Positions 49,219-58,410 of a stretch of DNA of 64,000 nucleotides are shown piece by piece. This DNA comes from Deefgea tanakiae (GTDB taxonomy: Bacteria; Pseudomonadota; Gammaproteobacteria; Burkholderiales; Chitinibacteraceae): NCBI RefSeq assembly GCF_019665765.1, contig NZ_CP081150.1, forward strand, positions 3,410,001-3,474,000, written 5' to 3'. The notes beneath the pieces were generated by a model, which was not told the origin of the DNA, made no database searches, and saw nothing but the letters and a program-made list of their open reading frames with translations. The first letter of the stretch is position 1; the number at the start of each line of letters is the position of its first letter. Position numbers and translations under genes: made by a program.

Positions 49219-50712
49219 ATCGTTGTCGGTGATCGTACCGGTGGCGGTCACGCCACCAATGGTCAATGGTACGGTTTCAGCGTTCTCAATGATCGTGTCA
49301 TCCACGGTCGGCAAGGTCACAGCGAATGAAGTGACGCCAGCGGGTACGGTGATTTGACCGGTGACTGGATTGAACGTCACGCCATTGCTGAACGTTGGCG
49401 TGCCGTAGTCGGCTGCAGAGGCGGAACCCCCACCTAAGCTAAACGCATAGCTTTCAGATTTTGGGCTGGCACTAGTGAGCGTAACGTTGAAGACCAAGTT
49501 ATTACCTTCAACGACGCTATCGTCTTGGGGACCTGGTTGCCCAACTTCGATTTTTGCAATTGGTGGCGTTGCGACATCGCCTACGTTGACGGTCAGTTGC
49601 GCAATGTCTGTGCCGCCTTTGCCATCGCTAATCGTGTAATTGATAACAACGGGGCCTAGTACATTGGTGGCTGGTGTGAAGTTGAGGGAGCCATCGGCAT
49701 TGATGGTTACACTGCCTTTACTTGGATCAGTCAATTCCGCTTTAGTAACGATCAGGGTATCGCCGTCAACGTCTTTGTCGTTAATGAGTACCTTGATATT
49801 CTCTACTGGGGTATTGATTAAAGTGCTTGCGATATCGTCTTGTGCATCGGGTGCATCATTGACTGGTGTTACGGCGATATCTACCGTTAGTGTATCGGTT
49901 CCACCTTTGCCGTCCGATACGGTAACTTGGAAACTATCTGGCCCGTTGTAGTCTTTATTCGGTGTGTAAGTCCAGCTACCGTCGGTTTGTACTGTAACTG
50001 TGCCATTGCTTGGGTCAGTTACTTTGTTGAAAACCAGCGCATCGCCATCAGAATCTGTCGCCTTGAGTTGACCGCTGATTGGCGTGTCTTCTGGGGTGGC
50101 TAGTGTTTGGCTTTGGCCTAGTGGTGAATTGTTAGCGTCCACAAAGTTAGGAGCTTGATTTTCAGCATCTGCAATGATGATAGGTGTGGATGCATTGTTG
50201 AGTTCTGGCAATGGTTCAAATTCTGTTTGTGTGGTGCCAAAATCAAAACTTAATGGATCAACGTTTTCTGCTATTCGCATCAGGCGAACAAAGCCGTTGC
50301 CTTCATCAGTGCCCGCGCCCGCGTTGAGGCCTGCTGCGGTGGCTTCTAATTCTTCGGAAAGGTCTTTGCCTTGATTGAGCGCGTTGATAATTTGGTCGGC
50401 GCTGTCGCTATTACTGACAATAGCGGCTTCGGTGCTGTCGGTTGGGCTCGTCGCGAGTAAGTCGCCGTCGATTAAGAGGGAGCGATCTGCACCCAATTCA
50501 ATAATTTGGCCGTTTGGCAGTAGGATGGTGAGGTGGCCTGTGGCACCGGTGGCAATAATCTGACCTTCGAGTAGGGTGTCGCCGGCTTTGATGGGCTGTA
50601 ACTGACCTCGTGCGTCTTTAACAAAGGCTTCACCTGCTAGTACAACGATTTGTTGTTTAGCAGCTGCGTTTGTTGCCGGAATGATTTGCTCAGCCATGAC
50701 CTTACCCCAAGA

Positions 50713-50776
50713 ATTAGAATTTTCTAATGTTGAGTGTACGCATGGCTTATGACAAATGCGATTGTACCGAAGTACA
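50713..50776 (-). promoter_or_regulatory. Structured leader just upstream of the adhesin start
   Basis: Within the 190 bp upstream of the adhesin ATG there are three small inverted repeats: ATTAGAA-TT-TTCTAAT (50713-50728), CGCAT/ATGCG (50739-50760) and TGTAC-CGAA-GTACA (50763-50776), the last being a C(UUCG)G tetraloop hairpin in the transcript. The first ends 15 nt before the start codon, next to the TAAGG ribosome site. An operator or a translational control element is possible; none is a known riboswitch. Confidence 0.4.
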
Positions 50777-50888
50777 GTTAGTGTTTTTAATTGTGGTGTG
50801 CGGGGAGTGCGTTACAAGCGCAGAATATCTTTTAAGCAGATAACAATTAAATACATATCAGCGCTTACCGTCTTGATGTGTTGATAGA

Positions 50889-51479
50889 TTAGCTAATGCC
50901 GTTTACTTTGAGTGCGAGTTGAACTCGATCACTGAGATTGAGCTTTTCAAAGCAGGCGCTGAGATGCGCTTTAACCGTACGTTCGGTGATGTTGAGGTCG
51001 CGGGCGATTTCTTTGTTGCTAAGGCCACGGGCGGCTAGATAAGCCACTTCGCGTTCGCGTTCGGATAGACCAATCAGTGGGTCGGTTTTTGTTGGGAGCT
51101 GATTGACCGCTTTAAGTAGGCGCATCACTAAGCTGCGACCCGCCCAGATTTCACCTGAATTGACTGCATTGAGTACTTGCTGCAGTAGCTCTTTGGGTGC
51201 AGCAGCATGGCAATAAGCGGCAGCGCCAGCGAGTAGGGCGGTGTAGCCTTCTTCGTCGCTTGGGTTGGTATTGACAACGATAACGCGTTGGTGCGCCATG
51301 CGGAGGCTCCAAATCGGGTTGTTCCAAGCGGGTAAATCGGGATATTCCGAATCAACGACGGCAATGCTGTCGCTGCTGTGTGACCATTCATGTGTCACGG
51401 GTTCAACATGGTCAAATGTGGCTTGCCAATGGCGCAGTAGTCCAGTATCGCTGGTATAAAAATAAATGGTTTGGCTCAT
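50889..51479 (-). CDS. LuxR-type regulator with atypical receiver domain
   Basis: A 196-residue protein. The C-terminal LuxR/NarL helix-turn-helix is clear at about 133-193 (GLSEREREVAYLAARGLSNK then EIARDLNITERTVKAHLSAC). The N-terminal 120 residues look like a receiver fold. An aspartate is kept at the phosphorylation position (AVVDSEYPD), but the acidic pair near the start and the conserved lysine are missing (YCHAAA in place of the K loop), so normal phosphorelay is doubtful. It overlaps the LapC-like gene by 4 nt and sits directly upstream of the adhesin gene, so it probably regulates this locus. Confidence 0.85.
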   Translation of the reverse strand: MSQTIYFYTSDTGLLRHWQATFDHVEPVTHEWSHSSDSIAVVDSEYPDLPAWNNPIWSLRMAHQRVIVVNTNPSDEEGYTALLAGAAAYCHAAAPKELLQQVLNAVNSGEIWAGRSLVMRLLKAVNQLPTKTDPLIGLSEREREVAYLAARGLSNKEIARDLNITERTVKAHLSACFEKLNLSDRVQLALKVNGIS

Positions 51480-52888
51480 CTTTCAGTCAACGCAGAGGAT
51501 TTAGCACGGAGAACCGGCTTGATTAAATAAGAAAGAATCGTTTTCTTGCCAGTTAGAATATCGACCTCAGCCATCATGCCCGGAATAATCGGCAACCGTT
51601 TACCGTCTTTTGCTAAAAAACTGTTTTTTGTTTTAACGCGAACTAAGTAAAACGCATTGCCTTTTTCATCTTTGACGGTGTCGGCACTAATATTGACCAC
51701 TTCGGCCTCAAGCCCGCCATAAATAGAAAAATCATACGCGGAAAATTTTACCAACGCCGGTTGCCCAGCGCGCAGGAAGGCGATGTCTTTCGGCATGACT
51801 TTGGCTTCCAGTAGCAGACTTTCACCAGCCGGAACAATTTCAATAATGTCTTTACCCGGTTGGATAACCCCTCCCACGGTGTTGGCAAACAATTGTTGTA
51901 CCGTACCATCCATTGGAGAACGGATTTCTGATTGCTTCACGCGATCTGCCAGGCCAAGATTGCCTTGAGTAAGGCTGCCCAATTTACCTGATGTTTCGGC
52001 AAGCTCGGTTCTAGCCTGATTGCGGAACATGAGTTCGACTTCTTGAACTTTGCGGCCGGCTTCAGCAATCGATGCCTGAATGCGAGGTATCTGTGCGGAA
52101 GCACCGTCCATCTCACCTTTGTAGCGTGATACATCACGCTCTAGTCGTAAAACTTCAACATCAGATACCGCGCCACTTTTGAGTAATGGTCGTGTGGCAT
52201 CGAGTTCTTTTTTGGTGAGTTGGTAGCCTTGGCTCGCTTGTTCACGACGAGTGCGGACTTCGTTCAGCTCTTGTGTCCGTTGATTGAGCTGTTGCCGCGC
52301 TACACCCAAGCTGGCATCGAGTTCGGCCATTTTGGATTGATAAAGCATTTTTTCTTGCATCGCGATGTCGGGTGCTTCTTTTTCGACTTCTGCGGGCATT
52401 TCAAATGTTTTGCCATTCGCAATTGCATCGAGGCGTGCTGCTTTGGCTCTCAGTGACAAATACTGCGCACGACCTTCGTTGAGGGATGATTCAAAGCGGG
52501 TTGAATCGATCGTAATCAAGAGGTCGCCTTTTTTAACGGTTTGTCCTTCTTGCACTAAAATCGATTTGACCATGCCGCCGTCAAGGCTTTGAATCACTTG
52601 CAGTTCACTGGATGGAATCACTCGGCCGTCGCCTTTGGTGACTTCATCAATTTTGGCAAAAGCGGCCCATAGGATGAGCACGAACACCGCCAAAGCGGCC
52701 GTGCGAATCAATAAGCGCGCGCCGCGTGGGCTTTGCTCCATGATGACATTATCAGCATCAGCAATAAAATCACGATCATCAACTAGGTCGCGTTTTTCGG
52801 TGGCAAATAGGTAGCGGTCAAACCATTCATTACTTTTGTTTTGTAGGCGATCCCAGCCTTTTTTAAGGATTGTCAGTATTTTGTTCAT
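51476..52888 (-). CDS. HlyD-family membrane fusion protein (LapC role)
   Basis: A 470-residue periplasmic adaptor of a type I secretion system. Short cytosolic N-terminus, one membrane helix (about 58-77, LLIRTAALAVFVLILWAAFA), a lipoyl-like half motif (GGMVKSILVQEGQTVKKGD), a long coiled coil (about 150-300), the second lipoyl half (SPMDGTVQQLF), and a beta-barrel C-terminus with IPGMMAEVDILTGKKTILSYL, typical of HlyD/LapC. It bridges the ABC transporter and the TolC-like channel. It overlaps lapB by 4 nt upstream and the LuxR gene by 4 nt downstream. Confidence 0.92.
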   Translation of the reverse strand: MNKILTILKKGWDRLQNKSNEWFDRYLFATEKRDLVDDRDFIADADNVIMEQSPRGARLLIRTAALAVFVLILWAAFAKIDEVTKGDGRVIPSSELQVIQSLDGGMVKSILVQEGQTVKKGDLLITIDSTRFESSLNEGRAQYLSLRAKAARLDAIANGKTFEMPAEVEKEAPDIAMQEKMLYQSKMAELDASLGVARQQLNQRTQELNEVRTRREQASQGYQLTKKELDATRPLLKSGAVSDVEVLRLERDVSRYKGEMDGASAQIPRIQASIAEAGRKVQEVELMFRNQARTELAETSGKLGSLTQGNLGLADRVKQSEIRSPMDGTVQQLFANTVGGVIQPGKDIIEIVPAGESLLLEAKVMPKDIAFLRAGQPALVKFSAYDFSIYGGLEAEVVNISADTVKDEKGNAFYLVRVKTKNSFLAKDGKRLPIIPGMMAEVDILTGKKTILSYLIKPVLRAKSSALTER

Positions 52889-55071
52889 GCGCCACCTCCA
52901 GCCTTGCCAATGCGGCCTTGTTGCAAGGCCTCGACGACTTGTGCTTTTGGACCATCAGCCATCAATTGGCCTTGATCGATAACGATTAGTCGATCGACGA
53001 GTTCAAGGAGTGAGGTGCGGTGAGTGACGAGAATCATCGTTTTTCCGACCAAATAAGTACGCAAGCGCGATTTGAGGCGCTCTTCGCTTTGATGATCCAT
53101 CGCGCTGCTAGGTTCATCCAGCATGAAAATCGGCGGGTCATTCAGCGCGGCACGGGCAATTGAAATCGCTTGGCGTTGCCCGCCCGAGAGTGATTCACCG
53201 CGTTCGCTGATCGGCATTTCAAAGCCACGTGGATGTGCATTCACAAAGTCAGAAATCCCCGCTAGATCGGCGGCGGCAATGATGTGGCTGTCTTCGGCAT
53301 ACGGTGCGCCCATCGCGATGTTTTGGCGCAAAGTACCAAAAAAGAGCAACGGGTCTTGTGGCACATAGCCGACGGCGCGGCGCAGTTCAGCAGGGTCGAT
53401 TTGGCGGGTATCGATCCCATCGACAAGCACAGAGCCTTCTGTAGGTTGATACAGTCCTAGTATGAGTTTTTCAATTGTGGATTTTCCCGAACCAATGCGG
53501 CCAATAATCGCCAGTTTTTCACCCGCTTTCATTTTGAAGCTGACGTTATTCAGTGCAATATCGTCGCGACCTTCGTATTTGAACGTCACATTACGAAATT
53601 CGATATCGCCCCGAAAAGATTCACGATGCAAGAAATTGCTATTGGCAGGGCGCTCAATCGGCATTTGCATATGCGATTCTACGGCGCCGAGCGAAGTTTT
53701 TGCATTTTGATATTGCATCAACAATCCAGCGACTTGGCCTAATGGTGCCATCGCGCGGCCAGCGAGCATCGATGCGGCGATGATGCCACCCATACTGAGT
53801 TGGCCTTCGATTAATAAATACACACCGACAATGACAATGACCACTGAGACCAACTGCGTAATCGCTTGCGCAAAATTGACGGTGGTGGTGGACATCAGTT
53901 TCAGGCGGCCGCCAATTTGTGCCAAGAACTGGGTCGCACGCTCCCAGCGGCGCTGCATTTCACTTTCTGCACCCATGATTTTGATCGTTTCAAGACCGAC
54001 CATACTTTCAACGAGTGTGGCGTTGCGTTGTGCTGAGGCGCGTTGCGTTAGCTCGACTAGTTGATTCATTTTGGCTTGGGCGAGCCAAGCAAATGCAATA
54101 ATCAAAATGGCGCCAATCAAGGGTGGCAAGACCAGCCACGGTGAAATCCAGATTAAGACCAAGAAGAAAATCAGTACAAACGGTAGGTCGACTAAAGTCG
54201 TAATCGATGCCGATGCAATAAAATCACGCACCGATTCAAATGCACGCAAATTGGCGGTGAAAGAGCCCACGGAAGCTGGGCGGGCGCTCATGCGGATGCC
54301 GAGTACGCGCTCCATAATCAGCGCAGAGAGTGTCACGTCAATGCGTTTGGATGCGACATCCAAAATGTAGCCACGTGCCGTTCGTAGCACAAAATCAAAG
54401 CCTAAAACCAGCGTTGCTCCTAGCGCGAGTACCCACAGCGTTTCCATCGCATGATTTGGGACGACGCGGTCATACACATTCATCGAATACAGCGGCATTG
54501 CTAACGCAAAGATATTGATTAACAGCGCAGCGATTAAAGCGTCGCGGTAAATCCGCCAGTTATCAAATACCACGCCCCAGAACCAATGCCGCTCGCGGAT
54601 TTTGCCCATTTCCGGCGTACGGAGATCAAAACGGAAACGTGGGCGAACAATCAGCATCACGCCGGTGTAGATCTCAATTAGCTCGGCTTCGCTGAGTGTT
54701 TCAACCGATTCGCCGCCTTCTGGAAAGCGAACTTTGTATTGACCATCGGGTAGGCGCTCGAGCAAGAGGCAGGCGCGTTTGTCATTCAGTAGTAAAATAG
54801 CGGGAAGTAATCGCTCAGGAATTTCATCGAGATTGCGGCGTAGTACACGGGCAGATAAACCCGCCCGATGTGCTGCGCGGGGAAGTAGTGAAGGGGTGAG
54901 GCGATTTTCAACCAGCGGTAGACCCGCAGAGAGCGCCTCATGCGTCCACGGTGAGCCATGCAGGCGTGTTAACTCGACTAAACAATCGAGTAGTGGGTCA
55001 AAGTGAGCTTGAGTTTCGCTAACATGCCAATCAAATGCATGCGAAGCTGATTTAGTGGTAGAGCTATCCAT
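52885..55071 (-). CDS. Type I secretion ABC transporter/ATPase (LapB role)
   Basis: A 728-residue inner-membrane exporter. The N-terminal 140 residues are a C39-like domain without the catalytic cysteine (SPWTHEALSAGLPLVENRLT), the type used to hold RTX substrates rather than cut them. Six membrane helices (about 165-450) follow, then the ATPase domain: Walker A GRIGSGKST, signature LSGGQRQA, Walker B IFMLDEPSSAMD and H-loop VTHRTS. Together with the LapC-like and TolC-like proteins it should export the giant adhesin. First gene of the minus-strand lapB-lapC-luxR-lapA block; its promoter should lie in the 105 bp before it. Confidence 0.93.
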   Translation of the reverse strand: MDSSTTKSASHAFDWHVSETQAHFDPLLDCLVELTRLHGSPWTHEALSAGLPLVENRLTPSLLPRAAHRAGLSARVLRRNLDEIPERLLPAILLLNDKRACLLLERLPDGQYKVRFPEGGESVETLSEAELIEIYTGVMLIVRPRFRFDLRTPEMGKIRERHWFWGVVFDNWRIYRDALIAALLINIFALAMPLYSMNVYDRVVPNHAMETLWVLALGATLVLGFDFVLRTARGYILDVASKRIDVTLSALIMERVLGIRMSARPASVGSFTANLRAFESVRDFIASASITTLVDLPFVLIFFLVLIWISPWLVLPPLIGAILIIAFAWLAQAKMNQLVELTQRASAQRNATLVESMVGLETIKIMGAESEMQRRWERATQFLAQIGGRLKLMSTTTVNFAQAITQLVSVVIVIVGVYLLIEGQLSMGGIIAASMLAGRAMAPLGQVAGLLMQYQNAKTSLGAVESHMQMPIERPANSNFLHRESFRGDIEFRNVTFKYEGRDDIALNNVSFKMKAGEKLAIIGRIGSGKSTIEKLILGLYQPTEGSVLVDGIDTRQIDPAELRRAVGYVPQDPLLFFGTLRQNIAMGAPYAEDSHIIAAADLAGISDFVNAHPRGFEMPISERGESLSGGQRQAISIARAALNDPPIFMLDEPSSAMDHQSEERLKSRLRTYLVGKTMILVTHRTSLLELVDRLIVIDQGQLMADGPKAQVVEALQQGRIGKAGGGA

Positions 55072-55176
55072 AGTGACCCGTTATCAACAAGGTGTGATAG
55101 AGCTGAAAAATCGAATGCATTAGCATACGCTAAGTCAGCTTTTGTAACTAGCTACTAAACTCTTGTAAGCGTAAGC

Positions 55177-56568
55177 TTAGATTAGAACTTTGCCAGGATT
55201 CATCAAGCCCAGTGGATCAAGTGTTTGCTTGATACTGTTCATGAGTAAAAGCTCGGTACTGCTGCGGTACTGGCTTAGGGTCGACTTTTTGAGTTGACCG
55301 ATGCCATGTTCAGCGCTGATGCTGCCGTTGAAGTGTGCAACCAATTGATAAACAATGGCATTGATTGCTGCCTCTTGCTGATAAATTAAGGCGGTTTTGT
55401 CGCTTAAAAATAAGTTGTAATGCAAATTGCCGTCACCCAGATGGCCAAAGGCGACGATATTCGCATCTGGATATTGCAACATAATGTTTGATTGGCACGT
55501 GGTCAAAAACTCCGGAATATCCCCCACCGGAATACTGATATCGTGTTTGATGCTCACACCCTCAAGGCGTTGCGCCTCTGGAATGTGTTCGCGCAAACGC
55601 CAAAAATCAGTAGCTTGGCGTTGATTTTGCGCGACATAAGTATCTGCAAATCCAGTTTCAAACAGAATGCTCGCCAGTTGCTCAAACAAATGCTCGCTAT
55701 TGCCACCATCCGATAGCTCAAGTAGCACACACCATGCTGGTGGTTCAGCAAACGGGGACTGCAAGCTGGGGAAGTGCTGATGGAGCAAATCAAGGCAAGG
55801 GCGTGAAATGAGTTCAAATGACGTAATACGGTCACTGACTTTGGCTTGTAGATCACGCAGCAATGTCACCGCGTCCGCAGGTGAATCAACTGCCACGAGG
55901 GCCGTTGCATGGGCGGTGGGTAATGGATAGAGCCGCAACACCGCGCGACTAATTAAGCCGAGCGTGCCTTCTGCACCTACAAAGAGTTGCTTGAGATCGT
56001 AGCCTGTGTTGTCTTTGCGCAAGCCGCGGAGCCCATTCCAGATTGTGCCATCGGCCAGAACAACTTCGAGGCCGAGCGTGAGTTCACGCATATTGCCGTA
56101 GCGTAATACATTGACGCCGCCGGCGTTGGTGGCCAGTGCGCCGCCGATTTGGCAACTTGCCGCTGCCGCCCAGTTGGCAGGAAAAAGACGGTTCGCCGCC
56201 AGAGCGGCTTGTTGTACTTGTTGCAGGGTCACGCCGGCTTCAACGGTGATGGTGTTGTTGTCGGCATCGACTTCAATGATCTGATTCATTCGCTCGAATG
56301 AAATAATGATATTTTGCCCAGTTTGATCCGGTGTCGCAGCGCCACATAAACTCGTGTTGCCGCCTTGTGGCACCATCGCAATACGATGTTGAGCGCAAAG
56401 CTGTACGATCTGCGCCAGTTGTTGCACTGAGTTTGGCCGAGCGACTGCGAGCGTTTGGCCTTGATAGCGGCGGCGTTGATCCACGCAGTAAGCGGCGGTG
56501 TCGTTGCCGAACAATAGGCTATGTGATTCAGCCCAAGACTGAAGTTGCTCTAAGAATTCACTCAACAT
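55177..56568 (-). CDS. FAD-binding oxidoreductase of the GlcD/D-2-hydroxyacid dehydrogenase family
   Basis: A 463-residue enzyme. PCMH-type FAD domain (about 35-215, VPQGGNTSLCGAATPDQTGQ and ASCQIGGALATNAGGVNVLRYG), then the FAD-oxidase C-terminal domain with GHLGDGNLHYNLF and SISAEHGIGQLKKSTL, and the end LMNPGKVL. Members oxidise D-2-hydroxyacids such as D-lactate, glycolate or D-2-hydroxyglutarate. The exact substrate cannot be read from sequence. It has no signal peptide. It follows the anti-sigma gene by 9 bp on the same strand and may share its transcript. Confidence 0.88.
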   Translation of the reverse strand: MLSEFLEQLQSWAESHSLLFGNDTAAYCVDQRRRYQGQTLAVARPNSVQQLAQIVQLCAQHRIAMVPQGGNTSLCGAATPDQTGQNIIISFERMNQIIEVDADNNTITVEAGVTLQQVQQAALAANRLFPANWAAAASCQIGGALATNAGGVNVLRYGNMRELTLGLEVVLADGTIWNGLRGLRKDNTGYDLKQLFVGAEGTLGLISRAVLRLYPLPTAHATALVAVDSPADAVTLLRDLQAKVSDRITSFELISRPCLDLLHQHFPSLQSPFAEPPAWCVLLELSDGGNSEHLFEQLASILFETGFADTYVAQNQRQATDFWRLREHIPEAQRLEGVSIKHDISIPVGDIPEFLTTCQSNIMLQYPDANIVAFGHLGDGNLHYNLFLSDKTALIYQQEAAINAIVYQLVAHFNGSISAEHGIGQLKKSTLSQYRSSTELLLMNSIKQTLDPLGLMNPGKVLI

Positions 56569-56577
56569 AATTTGGAC

Positions 56578-56766
56578 TTAATGAAGATCTTCGTCGTTCG
56601 CTTTCTTTTGGCAAGCGAGTCGAATCACCTTGAGTTGATGCGAAAAATTGCTGCACTTTTTGCACATAAATAAGTGCAATCGCAGTTGGAGTGCTTCACT
56701 CATACTGAGTGGGCGGTCTTGCGCTTCGGAGAGTAAAAAAGAAACTTCGCGACATTTAAGCATCAT
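56578..56766 (-). CDS. Zinc-binding anti-sigma factor (zf-HC2 type)
   Basis: A 62-residue protein with C5 and the H31-x3-C35-x2-C38 zinc motif (HLFMCKKC), the ZAS pattern of small cytosolic anti-sigma factors. It would bind the ECF sigma factor encoded just upstream and release it on thiol or zinc stress. It overlaps the sigma gene by ATGA, the usual arrangement. In Neisseria a comparable small zinc protein (MseR) controls an RpoE-like sigma factor and methionine sulfoxide reductase; the resemblance here is by layout only. Confidence 0.85.
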   Translation of the reverse strand: MMLKCREVSFLLSEAQDRPLSMSEALQLRLHLFMCKKCSNFSHQLKVIRLACQKKANDEDLH

Positions 56767-57344
56767 GAATGACTCACTGCGCTGGATTCAAACCAATTTT
56801 GTTCCAAGCAAAGACGCAAACTCATGCGTGCTCGATACAAAAGGACTGAGCAATTAGTCGTGGTGATCTCTAATTGATTACAAATATCGCTGATTTCGAG
56901 CTCCATTACTTCGCGCATCGCAAAAACCATTGCGGTGCGACGTGGCATTTTAGTGGCACACAATTCATACGTTTGCCAGAAATGCCGATCTTCGAGATTG
57001 GCTTCTGGTTTGCCCCAGTTACGCGGTGCTTCAGAACCCCAGTGGCCGGAGCTATCGAACAACACATCAAAGTCACTACGGTCGTTTTCTTCGTCGATTA
57101 GCGGCGAAATGAGCTGTGGATCGCGGTAACGGCGGCGATGCACATCAAGCACTTTGTATTTCAATATGCCCATTAGCCATGTTTTTAAGCTCGATTGCCC
57201 AGAAAACGACTCTGGTTTTTCAAGCGCCGCCAACATCGTTTCTTGCACCACATCTTCGGCCAACTGCGCGTCATTCAATTGAAATAGTGCGTAACGCAGT
57301 AAAGCAAAGTGATGAGATTGCAAGTCGGCTGCTAAAAATGACAT
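56763..57344 (-). CDS. ECF-type sigma-70 family RNA polymerase sigma factor
   Basis: A 193-residue sigma factor. Region 2 is at about 10-75 (LAEDVVQETMLAALE, SLKTWLMGILKYKVLDVHRR), and region 4 is at about 125-185 with MVFAMREVMELEISDICNQ. It has a long insert between the regions (about 80-120), as in the TIGR02943-type subgroup. It should direct polymerase to a stress regulon. The next gene is its presumed anti-sigma (4-nt overlap). Its ATG overlaps the homoserine kinase stop (TAATG). Confidence 0.9.
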   Translation of the reverse strand: MSFLAADLQSHHFALLRYALFQLNDAQLAEDVVQETMLAALEKPESFSGQSSLKTWLMGILKYKVLDVHRRRYRDPQLISPLIDEENDRSDFDVLFDSSGHWGSEAPRNWGKPEANLEDRHFWQTYELCATKMPRRTAMVFAMREVMELEISDICNQLEITTTNCSVLLYRARMSLRLCLEQNWFESSAVSHS

Positions 57345-58285
57345 TAATTAATCCAGAAGTTTTGCCGTGCGGCGTGATGACTAATCACGCGTTGGAAATG
57401 GCTTGGGTCTTTGGCAAAGGTCATTTCACCTGCTGCGGGCTTGTAAAAATCAAGCAAACGCGACACCCAGAAACGCAAGGCGGCAGCGCGCAGCATGATG
57501 GGCCAATCGGTAATTTCCGCTTCAGTCAATGGACGCACCGATTGATAGCCAGCCAGCATGGCGCGTGCGCGCGCATCATCAATATCGCCATTCTCAAGTA
57601 CGCACCAATCGTTGAGCGTAATGGCTAAGTCGTACAGCAAGATGTCGTTGCAAGCGTAGTAAAAATCAATAAAGCCGCCAACCTGATCGCCATTCATCAG
57701 TGCATTGTCGCGGAATAAATCGGCGTGAATCACGCCTTGCGGTAGCTGATCGAATTTGTGTTGGGATTGGAGTGCCACTTCGGCGTGCAACAGCGCTGCG
57801 TCAGCCTCGTTCATAAATGGATACATTTCCTGCGCCGTCGCCGACCACCATTGCGGGCCGCGCGGATTGTCCATTTTGCCGCTGTAGCTCGTCGCCGCCA
57901 AATGCATTTGCGCCAGCATTTCGCCAACTTGGCCGCATTGTTCTGCATTTGGGTTGTCGATGACTGCGCCCGGCAAGCAGGGTACGAGTAGCGTTGGTTT
58001 TCCGTTCAGTTCATCGATGTATTGATGCTGCAAATTGGCAATTGGCGCGGCGACTGCAATCCCATGTTGCGCAAGATGCACCATCAAGTTCACGTAATAC
58101 GGTAACTCGTCGGCACGCAGCGTTTCAAACAAAGTTAAAACATATTTGCCGTGCGTGGTCGTGACAAAGTAATTGGTATTTGTCACACCCGCTGAAATGC
58201 CCTTTAGCTCGACGAGTTGACCTAATGAATAGCGTTGTAGGAAAGGAACGAGGTCGGAAGTCGCGACCGTAGTAAAAACAGACAT
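57344..58285 (-). CDS. thrB: Homoserine kinase, type II (aminoglycoside-phosphotransferase fold)
   Basis: A 313-residue cytosolic kinase that phosphorylates L-homoserine in threonine synthesis. It uses the APH fold, not the GHMP fold of E. coli ThrB. Marks: ELKGISAGVTNTNYFVTTTHGKYVLTLFE (N-lobe), the catalytic loop GVIHADLFRDNAL (about 186-198), and VGGFIDFYYACNDILLYDLA, the metal-binding DFG-like region. The ATG at 58285 starts MSVFTTV as in relatives; a longer frame to 58315 is not supported. The polA / DUF2782 / thrB order is common in betaproteobacteria. Confidence 0.92.
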   Translation of the reverse strand: MSVFTTVATSDLVPFLQRYSLGQLVELKGISAGVTNTNYFVTTTHGKYVLTLFETLRADELPYYVNLMVHLAQHGIAVAAPIANLQHQYIDELNGKPTLLVPCLPGAVIDNPNAEQCGQVGEMLAQMHLAATSYSGKMDNPRGPQWWSATAQEMYPFMNEADAALLHAEVALQSQHKFDQLPQGVIHADLFRDNALMNGDQVGGFIDFYYACNDILLYDLAITLNDWCVLENGDIDDARARAMLAGYQSVRPLTEAEITDWPIMLRAAALRFWVSRLLDFYKPAAGEMTFAKDPSHFQRVISHHAARQNFWIN

Positions 58286-58410
58286 GGGTACTCTCGAGAT
58301 TTCAGTGCATTTCACGTAGGCGCGCAGTATGAATCATCCGTGCGCCTTGGGCAAAGCCAGAATTGAGAATCACGGATCACTCAATTCGTATTGATGCTTT
58401 GCAGCCGTGC

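Larger units (their letters stand above)
36229..50697 (-). pseudogene. Giant LapA-like RTX adhesin, N-terminal and repeat part (frame broken at its 3' end)
   Basis: A 4,822-codon frame. Residues 1-150 are the retention module (QQIVVLAGEAFVKDARGQL ... HLTILLPNGQIIELG), with a di-alanine LapG target TAAG at 120-123. Cadherin-like domains follow (about 180-380), then one divergent Calx-beta-like unit (about 381-493), then 36 copies of a 120-residue Calx-beta-like unit (494-4813). The frame ends ASPTSTGAR-stop, while the next frame resumes VTGTEDTPL, so one G is missing from a G run at 36237-36241 (minus-strand sense). As written it lacks the RTX and secretion signal and could not be exported. 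Whether the break is real, phase-variable or a read error cannot be decided here. Expected role: surface adhesin for biofilm. Confidence 0.9.

Noticed and set aside
36394-49357. Seventy-odd plus-strand open frames of 111 and 68 codons inside the adhesin array
   Set aside because: They repeat every 360 bp as the antisense shadow of the repeated adhesin units; the text is not protein-like and no ribosome sites are seen.
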